Source: Alphaproteobacteria bacterium
GTDB taxonomy: Bacteria; Pseudomonadota; Alphaproteobacteria; Micropepsales; Micropepsaceae
Assembly (NCBI GenBank): GCA_019508105.1
Contig: JAEKMB010000191.1
Span: 1-11,001 of the forward strand
Reading direction: 5' to 3'
Length of the DNA stretch: 11,001 nt
Part shown: one piece after another, positions 1 to 5,964 of the stretch
Numbering within the stretch: position 1 is the first letter of the stretch
Layout of the letters: each line of letters begins with the position of its first letter
The notes under the pieces: model-generated
Databases searched by the model: none
The model's input: only the letters and a program-made list of their open reading frames with translations
What the model was told of the DNA's origin: nothing
Translations under genes and position numbers: made by a program

Positions 1-39
1 ATCGGCGGGCTTCTGGGGCCTCGTCTGCTGCGCTGGTAG
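1..39 (+). CDS. possible C-terminal tail of a gene cut by the left edge
   Basis: Frame 1 is open from the first base and ends at a TAG (37-39), giving 12 residues that finish in Leu-Leu-Arg-Trp. The strong terminator 32 bases downstream fits a plus-strand gene ending here. Twelve residues are too few to identify a family, and the other two plus frames are also open across this stretch, so the frame choice is only a guess supported by the terminator position. Confidence 0.25.
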   Translation: MGGLLGPRLLRW

Positions 40-70
40 CGGATATTCACTTTTGTGCTTCAGAAACAGC

Positions 71-102
71 AAAAGCGGCGCGAGAAATCGCGCCGCTTTT
101 TT
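71..102. terminator. bidirectional intrinsic terminator
   Basis: A perfect inverted repeat pairs 71-83 (AAAAGCGGCGCGA) with 88-100 (TCGCGCCGCTTTT) around a GAAA tetraloop (84-87). It continues into TT, making a six-T run (97-102). Because the A-run before the left arm is a T-run on the other strand, it can terminate transcription both ways. It lies between a probable plus-strand gene end (39) and the minus-strand mini-gene ending at 120, the expected place for a shared convergent terminator. Confidence 0.92.
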
Positions 103-119
103 GATGCCTGTTCAATTGC

Positions 120-269
120 TCAGTGCAAAGCGCCCAGCAGGTAGAGGATCAGGATGATGATCAGGATGGTGCCGACGGCGCCGCCGCCGCCCACCGCGCC
201 ATAGCGGGAAAAACCGAAGCCGCCGCCCAGCAGCAGCAGAACCAAAAGGATAATCAGGAGTACCGACAT
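120..269 (-). CDS. 49-residue hydrophobic membrane mini-protein (DUF3309-like)
   Basis: This short gene encodes 49 residues starting MSVLLIILLV and ending LLGALH, with TGA at 122-120. Two very hydrophobic segments (about residues 2-15 and 33-46) flank a Gly-rich turn with Ser-Arg-Tyr, so the product should be a small inner-membrane hairpin. The length, two Leu/Ile stretches and glycine-rich middle resemble the small proteins grouped as DUF3309, whose function is unknown; that match is from memory. A ribosome site (GAGAGG) sits about six bases before the ATG. The gene ends just before the bidirectional terminator. A near match to an EcfG promoter precedes it at 297-321. The regular codon use, ribosome site and flanking signals argue for a real gene. 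Confidence 0.75.
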   Translation of the reverse strand: MSVLLIILLVLLLLGGGFGFSRYGAVGGGGAVGTILIIILILYLLGALH

Positions 270-296
270 GAGTTACCTCTCTGTAATCGGGGAGGT

Positions 297-321
297 AATG
301 TTATGGGCCAGTTAAGGTTCC
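297..321 (-). promoter_or_regulatory. near-match EcfG (general stress) promoter for the mini-gene
   Basis: On the minus strand GGAAC (321-317) is followed after 16 bases by CATT (300-297). The alphaproteobacterial EcfG (ECF15) consensus is GGAAC-N16/17-CGTT, so the -35 box is exact and the -10 box has one mismatch. Transcription would start near 290, leaving about 20 bases before the ATG at 269, with the ribosome site inside. This is the same geometry as the better match before the kinase at 7917-7941. Confidence 0.42.
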
Positions 322-347
322 CTGCCCGGCCGCCCGCCGCCGCTGGC

Positions 348-995
348 TCACCCGCTGAACTCGACCAAGTACCCCGCCACACCCTCCTCCGGGTCGCCAT
401 TGCCCAGCGAGGTGCTGAACAGGCGGCGGCGATAGGAGAACAAGGTCACGCAGCAGACCTGATGCACGTCCCATTTGCCGCCATGCTGAAAGGCGCTGAA
501 ATTCCATACCGAAAAATGCCCGCCTTCGGCATGGCCGTTTTCATAGCCGGTCCAGAACAAGGTGCCCTTGCCGCCATCGGCCGCGCCTTCGGGCCCCGTC
601 ACCCAGCGCCATTCTCCCGGCGTGGTCTGTCGCCCGCCCAGATAGGTGGTGTCGGTATCGTCGGCATTGGGAAATACCTTGGCCATGATGAAATCGAACT
701 CGGCCTTGTCGCCGATGGTCGCCAGGTATCCGTTATGGCCCTCAAAGACATATTTCGCCGCGGCGTTTTTCGCTGCCGCCCAGGTGATGTTGGGCGCCAC
801 GACATACCTATAGGCATGGCCGGTGGGTGCCTTGACCACATCGCTGCTTTGCAAGCTGGGAAAAGTCTCCTGACCGCCATCCTGCGGCGCCATGAACAGT
901 AGCCGCCAGGTGATCGCCACCACCAGCACGGCCGCGATGCCCCACAGGCCCCAGACCGCGCCGCGCACGGTTCGCGGTGAAAATCCAAATGCCAT
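348..995 (-). CDS. membrane-anchored C-type-lectin-fold protein
   Basis: The 215-residue product starts at ATG 995, which has AAGGGG just upstream. An in-frame start at 1088 would add 31 residues that look non-coding. Residues about 13-34 form one membrane segment preceded by Arg residues, so the rest should lie in the periplasm. Residues about 58-213 show the C-type lectin fold pattern: an Ala-rich helix after Thr-Trp, then GYLATIGDKAEFDF, TYLGG, a WRWVTGPEG core, FWTGYENG and a closing GYLVEFSG strand. The usual EPN/QPD and WND calcium-site motifs are not visible (VWNFS stands where WND is expected), and the only cysteines are an adjacent pair, so canonical disulfides and sugar binding are doubtful. 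Such domains bind ligands or partner proteins; the ligand here is unknown. It diverges from the antiporter gene. Confidence 0.8.
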   Translation of the reverse strand: MAFGFSPRTVRGAVWGLWGIAAVLVVAITWRLLFMAPQDGGQETFPSLQSSDVVKAPTGHAYRYVVAPNITWAAAKNAAAKYVFEGHNGYLATIGDKAEFDFIMAKVFPNADDTDTTYLGGRQTTPGEWRWVTGPEGAADGGKGTLFWTGYENGHAEGGHFSVWNFSAFQHGGKWDVHQVCCVTLFSYRRRLFSTSLGNGDPEEGVAGYLVEFSG

Positions 996-1096
996 GACAC
1001 CCCTTGCCCGCCGGCAATCATAAGGGGGATGCTGGGGAAAGCCACGCTCCCAGCGTACGGTCAGACAGGCCGGCCGCGCTCTTCCCATCCAGGTGG

Positions 1097-1126
1097 TTGG
1101 GTTTTGCCACGCCCGGACCCTATCAT
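1097..1126 (+). promoter_or_regulatory. possible housekeeping promoter for the antiporter gene
   Basis: TTGGGT (1097-1102) is separated by 18 bases from TATCAT (1121-1126). The -10 box matches five of six consensus bases and the -35 box only the leading TTG. The start would be near 1133, about 27 bases before the ATG. This is the best candidate in the 164-base divergent gap 996-1159. That gap also holds a small inverted repeat (ACGCT-CCC-AGCGT, 1044-1056) of unknown meaning. Confidence 0.3.
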
Positions 1127-1159
1127 CGGCGCCGGTTCCACCCGGCTTGAAACAAGGTC

Positions 1160-2386
1160 ATGCACGAACACCAGTCCCTCTCCGCCCTCGCCCTGCTCCT
1201 GGCCGCCGCCGTGGGCTGCGGCCTGTTGATGAACCGGCTGCGGATGCCCGCCGCGGCGGGCTTCATTCTGGTGGGCATGGTGCTGGGCCCCACCGGCGTG
1301 GGCCTGATCAATACTTCCGACAATATCGAGACCCTGGCTCAGTTGGGCGTGCTGATGCTGTTGTTCATCATCGGCATGGAGATGCGGCTGCAGGCTTTCT
1401 CCAAGTCGCTGCCCCTGGCTCTGGGAATCACCGCCGTGACCTGTACCGTCATTCCCGTCTCGGTGGCGCTGTTCACCTATGCGGTGCATGGCGAAGTCTT
1501 GGGCGGGGTGGTGATCGGCTTCATGCTGTCCATTTCCTCCACCGCCGTGGCGATGAAGATGATCGAGGACGCCCAGGAAAAAGACACCCCGGCCGGGCGG
1601 CTGTCGGTGGCCATCCTGGTGGCCCAGGACTTGGCCGTGGTGCCGCTGCTGCTGATCACCAACACCCTGGGCGGGGCCTTGACGACCAAGGCGCTGCTTA
1701 GCGTGGGCGCCAGGCTGGCGCTGGCTTTCGCGCTGCTGGCCCTGTTCATCCATGTGCTGAACAAGATCAAGAGCTTCCGTTTTCCGGCCTCCGAATATCT
1801 GCTCAAGAATTTCGATGTCGGCACCCTGGGCGTGCTGGGCATCTGCTTTGCCGCCGCCGCGGCCTCCGGTCTGATGGGATTGTCGCCGGCGCTGGGCGCC
1901 TTTCTGGGCGGGCTGGCGGTGGGCCATTCCACTTTGCGGCGCGGCGCCCTCACCATGGCCCAGCCGGTGCAGAGCATCCTGTTGTTCGTATTCTTCCTGT
2001 CCGTGGGCCTGCTGATCGACCTGGATTACCTGATCCAGCAGATCTGGGTGATCGCGGCGGCGCTGGTGGTGGTGACCGGCGGCAAGACCCTGCTGAATTT
2101 CATCCTGCTCACCCTGGCGGGCAAGAATTTCGACACCGCCTTCGCCGCTTCGCTGTTCCTGTCGCCGGTGGGGGAATTCTCCTTCGTCATCGCCGGCGCC
2201 GGCTTGACGGCCGGCGCCCTGTCAACCGGCGGCCACAAGCTCGCCATCGCGGTGATCGCCATGTCGCTGCTGGTCAGCCCGATCTTCTTTCTCCTGGCGC
2301 GGCTCGCCCACCGGCTGGCGATCAAGCATCTGGGTCTCGCGGCTGCTTCCAAGCCGGTTTATTTTTCGGCCGGCGCGGACATTTAG
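1160..2386 (+). CDS. CPA2-family cation/proton antiporter, transport domain only
   Basis: The 408-residue integral membrane protein aligns by eye with the transport half of the KefB/KefC/YbaL group, which exchanges K+ or Na+ for protons at the inner membrane. Hydrophobic helices run through residues 1-385. Recognisable motifs are LVGMVLGPTGVG (37-48), LMLLFIIGMEM (65-75), ISSTAVAMKM (125-134), the ion-binding AQDLAVVPLL (155-164, Asp157), ALGAFLGGLAVG (244-255), FFLSVGLLIDL (278-288) and SPVGEFSFV (335-343). It stops after the last helix: the C-terminal TrkA-N/RCK domain that gates Kef proteins (full length about 560-620) is absent, so control must differ. An in-frame TGA at 1148 makes ATG 1160 the first possible ATG. 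AAGG lies only two bases before it, too close for a normal ribosome site. Substrate ion is not deducible. Confidence 0.9.
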   Translation: MHEHQSLSALALLLAAAVGCGLLMNRLRMPAAAGFILVGMVLGPTGVGLINTSDNIETLAQLGVLMLLFIIGMEMRLQAFSKSLPLALGITAVTCTVIPVSVALFTYAVHGEVLGGVVIGFMLSISSTAVAMKMIEDAQEKDTPAGRLSVAILVAQDLAVVPLLLITNTLGGALTTKALLSVGARLALAFALLALFIHVLNKIKSFRFPASEYLLKNFDVGTLGVLGICFAAAAASGLMGLSPALGAFLGGLAVGHSTLRRGALTMAQPVQSILLFVFFLSVGLLIDLDYLIQQIWVIAAALVVVTGGKTLLNFILLTLAGKNFDTAFAASLFLSPVGEFSFVIAGAGLTAGALSTGGHKLAIAVIAMSLLVSPIFFLLARLAHRLAIKHLGLAAASKPVYFSAGADI

Positions 2387-2393
2387 GCGCGGA

Positions 2394-3173
2394 TCAACGG
2401 AACAACCCGCTGTCCCCGTTGAGGTCGCTGGACAGGATCAGCTTGGCCGTCAGCCTGTCGCTGCCCGGCGTGAGGCCGAAGCCCAGGCCTGCCTCAATGG
2501 ATATCGGCCCCGCGTCATGGTCGATCACGGCATAAAGCTGATGCGATTGCTGGTCCCTGGGCAGAAAGCCGCGCAGCTCGCCGAAATCGTCATACTCCTC
2601 CGCCGCCACGGTCCAGCCTTTGGCCAAGGTATAATCCAGGCGGGTTGCCGGCGCGAAGTCCAGCCGCGAGAATCCGTGATAGGAATTGTCCAGGATGGGG
2701 TTGAAGGTCAGGCTCCAATTGTCCCCGCGATAGCCCAGGATCGGCCGGATCTCGCCGGTCATCCGGTCCGCGTCCCAATGGCGCGAATTGTAGCTGAACT
2801 CGAAATTGACCCCATAATAGAAATTGCTGGTGGAATTGTCGGGGTTGACGAACAGCGTCCGCAGCTTGAAGCCGTTGAGCTGAGCGCCGCGGTTACTGGA
2901 AACCGCATAAAGCGGCAGATAAAGCCCCGCCTCGAACCAGGGCGTCACGCCATAGGCCCATTCGGTGACGCCGCTGAGGGAATGATGATCCACCAGGCCA
3001 GCGGGAAAATCCGGCGTCTTCAAGCCGTCGAAAGTATAATTGTTGTGCCAGGTGAGATTGAAAACGCCCGGCGGGGCAACATCGCCGGTATAGACCTGGA
3101 TTTCATCGCTGAGGGCCAGCGCGTTGCCAGCCGACCCGGCCAGCACAAGCGCCGCTAGAACCGCCTTCCTCAT
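2394..3173 (-). CDS. secreted outer-membrane beta-barrel-like protein of unknown function
   Basis: The 259-residue product has a clear signal peptide (MRK, then a hydrophobic stretch, cut after NALA at about residue 20). The mature part is rich in aromatic residues alternating with polar ones (for example NLTWHNNYTF, AGLYLPLYAV, FYYGVNFEFSY) and ends in a run of strand-like segments. This suggests an outer-membrane barrel of about 10-12 strands, although the last residues (GDSGLFR) include a Phe only near the end. Similar unnamed proteins occur in other Proteobacteria; the precise function is not known to me. Its ATG overlaps the stop of the cytochrome b561 gene by four bases (ATGA, 3170-3173), so the two are translated as a pair and may act together across the envelope. 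Its end is 7 bases from the antiporter stop, with no terminator hairpin visible between them. Confidence 0.75.
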   Translation of the reverse strand: MRKAVLAALVLAGSAGNALALSDEIQVYTGDVAPPGVFNLTWHNNYTFDGLKTPDFPAGLVDHHSLSGVTEWAYGVTPWFEAGLYLPLYAVSSNRGAQLNGFKLRTLFVNPDNSTSNFYYGVNFEFSYNSRHWDADRMTGEIRPILGYRGDNWSLTFNPILDNSYHGFSRLDFAPATRLDYTLAKGWTVAAEEYDDFGELRGFLPRDQQSHQLYAVIDHDAGPISIEAGLGFGLTPGSDRLTAKLILSSDLNGDSGLFR

Positions 3174-3718
3174 GGAGAGGACGCCATCAGCATGCGTTGC
3201 AGGATCTGGTCGCGCTTGATGAAATAATGATAGAGCGCGCCCGCGACATGCAGCGCGATGAAGCCCAGCAGCACATAGACCAGGATGTTGTGGATATCAC
3301 CGGCTTCATGGCCCCAGGAAGAATCCTTGGGTGCCAGCGCCGGCAAGGTGATCACACCCAGCAGCTTGACGTCCCAGCCCCGCGCATTGGCGGCGGCCCA
3401 GCCCAGCACCGTCATGATGAACACCAGCGCATAAAGAGACAGATGGGTGAAGCGCGATAGCCAAAGCTCCCAGCCCGTCAGGCCGTCCGCCAGCGCCACC
3501 GGATGAAACAGCCGCCAGACAAAACGCGCCATGATCACGGCAAAGATGGCGGCGCCAATCAGGAGGTGCCAATGCACCCAGCCCTCGTCCAGCGTCTTGC
3601 GCCCGATATGCGGCATGATCGAGCCGACGGCATATTGCGCCGCCAGCAGCAGAAAGATCAGCCAATGGAAAATCTTGGCGACCGGGCCATAAGTGCCGAG
3701 CACGATCCTGTTGAACAT
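3170..3718 (-). CDS. cytochrome b561, di-heme membrane electron carrier
   Basis: The 182-residue, four-helix inner-membrane protein matches the bacterial cytochrome b561 (CybB/YodB) family, which binds two b hemes and passes electrons within the membrane, in E. coli from superoxide or quinol. Likely heme-ligand histidines are His18 (KIFHWL), His51 (VHWHLLIG), His143 (GDIHNIL) and His157 (IALHVAG), lying in helices 1, 2 and 4 as in E. coli CybB. The C-terminal YHYFIKRD with a following LQRML is also typical. Length matches the family (about 175-190). GGAGG lies four bases before the ATG. It is followed by the barrel-like protein with a 4-base overlap, and it follows the broken fieF gene after 77 bases, where a possible promoter lies. 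Confidence 0.93.
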   Translation of the reverse strand: MFNRIVLGTYGPVAKIFHWLIFLLLAAQYAVGSIMPHIGRKTLDEGWVHWHLLIGAAIFAVIMARFVWRLFHPVALADGLTGWELWLSRFTHLSLYALVFIMTVLGWAAANARGWDVKLLGVITLPALAPKDSSWGHEAGDIHNILVYVLLGFIALHVAGALYHYFIKRDQILQRMLMASSP

Positions 3719-3766
3719 CCCGCCTCCCTCGTCGCGCCAAGCATACGCGGCGGCGGAAACGGGAAA

Positions 3767-3795
3767 ACTATCTTTTTGCCAACCTGTACTTGCAA
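3767..3795 (-). promoter_or_regulatory. possible promoter for the b561-barrel pair
   Basis: On the minus strand TTGCAA (3795-3790) is followed after 17 bases by GATAGT (3772-3767); each box matches four of six consensus positions. The start would fall near 3760, about 40 bases before the b561 ATG at 3718. No terminator is visible between the fieF stop (3796) and this site, so read-through from pdxH is also possible. Confidence 0.35.
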
Positions 3796-4657
3796 TTAAT
3801 ACGCATCATCGACAGGCAGCGGCTCCAGGCCGGCCGGGTCTTGATGGATGATCACATCGGCGCCGGGATAGGCCTGCAGCAGCGCATGTTCGACCGCATC
3901 GCTGATGGTATGGGCCTGGGCCAGCGGCATATGGGGGTCCAGCCCCAGATGCAGCTGGATGAAAGTGGAAAGCCCCGCCGAGCGGGTCTTGAGGTCATGG
4001 ACATTTTTCACCGCCGGATGGCTGCGGGCGATACGGCAGATGCGGGCGCGCCGTGTAGGCCATAATAGCTGCCACCGCGATGGCGATCAGCGGATCGGCC
4101 AGGGTCCAGCCCAGCAGGCTGGAGAGCAGCAGCGCCAGCACCACACCGATATTGGTGGCCAGGTCGCCGAAATAATGGGTCTGGTCGGCCTCCACCGCGA
4201 TGCTGCCGGTGCGGGCCACCACTTTGCGCTGATAGAGGATCAGCGCAATGGCGAAGGCGATGGCGATGCACATCACGATCAGGGCTTCGATGCTGTGATC
4301 GATCGGCTCGGGCGTGATGATGCGGTTGACCGCCTGGATCACCAGGAACAAAGCGGAGGCGCAGATGAAGGCGCCCTGCGCCAGGCCCGCCAGCGGTTCG
4401 GCCTTGCCGTGACCAAAGCGGTGCTCGGCATCGGCCGGTGTCAGGGCCGAGCGGATGGCGACCAGGTTAAGCGTGGAAGTGAAAAGGTCCAGCGCCGAAT
4501 CCGCCAGGGAGGCCAGCAGCGCCACCGAATGGGACGCGAAATAGGCAAAGGTCTTGATGATCACCAGGAACAGCGACACCGACACCGAGGCAATGGCGGC
4601 GCGGCGCATCAAGCCGGCCTGCTGCAACTTGCCTTCACCGTTCGGCAATGCGGTCAC
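3796..4657 (-). pseudogene. CDF-family divalent metal efflux gene (FieF type), split by an internal deletion
   Basis: The protein resembles E. coli FieF/YiiP, a Zn2+/Fe2+-proton antiporter of the inner membrane. The first frame (4657 to about 4049) gives residues 1-203 covering the six-helix domain, including the metal-site residues Asp53 and Asp57 (LADSALDLF) and His161 and Asp165 (THYFGDLATN), plus FGHGKAE (81-87). After AIMAYTA the frame shifts: the reading continues in the next frame from about 4047 (ARICRIARSHPAV, then the cytoplasmic-domain motifs NVHDLKTR, FIQLHL, VIIHQDP) to TAA at 3796. Compared with FieF about 21 residues at the membrane-to-cytosol junction are missing, equal to about 62 lost bases, which also breaks the frame. 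As written, frame one ends in 17 foreign residues at 3995. The GTG start (4657) overlaps the pdxH stop by four bases (GTGA). A real lesion and an assembly error are both possible. Confidence 0.85.
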
Positions 4658-5283
4658 GGAAACAGCCTTTCGGTGCGCCAGGGATCGGCGGCGGTGTCCC
4701 GCGCATAGACCAGCCTATCATGCAGCCGGAACGGCCTGTCGCGCCAGAATTCGATGCGCGACGGGCTGAGCCGCCAGCCGGTCCAGTGCGGCGGGCGCGG
4801 CACCTTGGTCAAGGCGAATTTCAGCGCATATTCGGCGAGGGCTTTCTCGAACACAAAGCGCCCCTCCATCACCCGCGACTGGGGCGAGGCCCAGGCGCCG
4901 ATCTGGCTGTCCTTGGGCCGGGTGGCGAAATAGGCATCGGCCTCGGCATCAGACACCTGGGCAATGAGGCCTTGGACTCGTACGGCCTTGCGCAAGCTTT
5001 TCCAGTGGAAGTTGAGAGCGGCCCTGGGATTGGCTGCCAATTCGCCGCCCTTGATGCTTTGGGCATTGGAATAGAACACAAAGCCGGTGGCATCGGCGCC
5101 CTTCAGCAGCACCATGCGCACATTGGGGACGCCGTCGGCATCGGCCGTGGCCAGCGCCATGGCATTGGCGTCGCTCGGCTCGGAGGCTTCCGCCTGCTTC
5201 ATCCATTCCTGGAACAGCGCCAAGGGATCGGGGACGACCGCAATGCCGCCATCGTCCAATGGTCCGCCTGTTTCCATCGTCAT
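4654..5283 (-). CDS. pdxH: pyridoxamine/pyridoxine 5'-phosphate oxidase
   Basis: This 209-residue cytosolic FMN enzyme oxidises pyridoxine or pyridoxamine 5'-phosphate with O2 to pyridoxal 5'-phosphate, the last step of vitamin B6 synthesis and salvage. It aligns end to end with E. coli PdxH: NVRMVLLK (54-61, FMN phosphate contacts Arg56 and Lys61), [38 protein letters not shown] (122-133) and the C-terminal [16 protein letters not shown] with Arg186 and His188 at the substrate phosphate and ring, closing with ERLFP. The length is normal. ATG 5283 is preferred over ATG 5277 because AGGA sits seven bases upstream of it. It is first in the minus-strand block and its stop overlaps the fieF start. 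It diverges from the SEL1 gene across only about 40 bases. Confidence 0.97.
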   Translation of the reverse strand: MTMETGGPLDDGGIAVVPDPLALFQEWMKQAEASEPSDANAMALATADADGVPNVRMVLLKGADATGFVFYSNAQSIKGGELAANPRAALNFHWKSLRKAVRVQGLIAQVSDAEADAYFATRPKDSQIGAWASPQSRVMEGRFVFEKALAEYALKFALTKVPRPPHWTGWRLSPSRIEFWRDRPFRLHDRLVYARDTAADPWRTERLFP

Positions 5284-5312
5284 GGGTGCGTCCTAGCAGT
5301 TTCGGTATGGGC

Positions 5313-5325
5313 AGGGTAGCCTTTG
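5313..5325 (+). promoter_or_regulatory. ribosome site favouring a TTG start for the SEL1 gene
   Basis: AGGG (5313-5316) lies six bases before TTG 5323, an ideal spacing. The next in-frame start, ATG 5332, would be 15 bases from it and has only CGCCCC just upstream. Both starts give a working signal peptide, so the choice changes the product by three residues only. Confidence 0.5.
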
Positions 5326-5964
5326 CGCCCCATGCCACGAAAACCCGCGATTTTTCCGCGTCTTGCCGCCGCTCTCGTCTTCTGCATCTGCCTTGCAAGC
5401 GCAGCTGAGGCACGCAGCTCCGCCGAGATCGCTGCGGTATTCAATTCCGGCGTCGCCGCCTATGACGCCGGTGATTACGAGAAGGCCTTCAAGATCTGGT
5501 GGGACCTGCGCTACGAGGATCTCGCCGCCATGCGCAATCTCGGCATGATGCTGCGCAAGGGCCAGGGCACGGCCAAGGACGCAGAGAAGGCCGAAGAGAT
5601 CTATCTGCGCGCCGCCGAAGCGGGCCTGCCCACTGCCCAGGCTGACCTGGCCGACATGTATCTCAGGGGCGAGTTGGGGGCGCCGGACCTGCGCCGCGCC
5701 TTGCCGCTGCTGGAGGCCGCCGCGGCCGCCAACCATCCGGTGGCGCAATTCCAGCTCGGCCAGTTCTACGAGACTGGTGCGCCGCCCCTGGTGCCGCAGG
5801 ACCTGGAAACCGCTCGCCAGCTTTATGTCGCTGCCGCCAGCCGCGGCATGAAGGAGGCCGCGGCGCGTGCGGCCTTTCTGGGATCGCCGTCGCCCAAAAC
5901 GGCGGCGCCCGCGCCAACGCAACCGCCGGCGCCCCAAGGCACCCCAGCAGCCCCGGCGCCTTAA
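5323..5964 (+). CDS. exported SEL1-repeat (TPR-like) protein with Pro/Ala tail
   Basis: The 213-residue product (210 from ATG 5332) begins with a signal peptide: basic MPRKP, hydrophobic LAAALVFCICLASA, and probable cleavage after AEA near residue 30. The mature part has one TPR-like unit (about 35-67, SGVAAYDAGDYEKAFKIW) and three SEL1-like helical repeats (about 68-103, 104-140 and 141-180), recognisable by the spaced LG/LA.MY..G and A...Y..AA..G pattern. A Pro/Ala-rich tail (about 190-213) ends the protein. SEL1 proteins act as periplasmic or envelope protein-binding scaffolds; the partner here is not identifiable. It diverges from pdxH and ends tail-to-tail with the kinase, the two TAA stops sharing a TTAA at 5961-5964. 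Confidence 0.88.
   Translation: MRPMPRKPAIFPRLAAALVFCICLASAAEARSSAEIAAVFNSGVAAYDAGDYEKAFKIWWDLRYEDLAAMRNLGMMLRKGQGTAKDAEKAEEIYLRAAEAGLPTAQADLADMYLRGELGAPDLRRALPLLEAAAAANHPVAQFQLGQFYETGAPPLVPQDLETARQLYVAAASRGMKEAAARAAFLGSPSPKTAAPAPTQPPAPQGTPAAPAP

Noticed and set aside
123..902. Plus-strand frame (259 codons) across the mini-gene and lectin-fold gene
   Set aside because: It has low-complexity Gln/Asp/Ala at its start and no family pattern, while both minus-strand genes beneath it are supported by ribosome sites and domains.
1061..1927. Long minus-strand frame (288 codons) over the antiporter 5' half
   Set aside because: It is His/Gln/Gly-rich with no domain pattern, lies opposite a clearly conserved gene, and arises from high GC at third positions.
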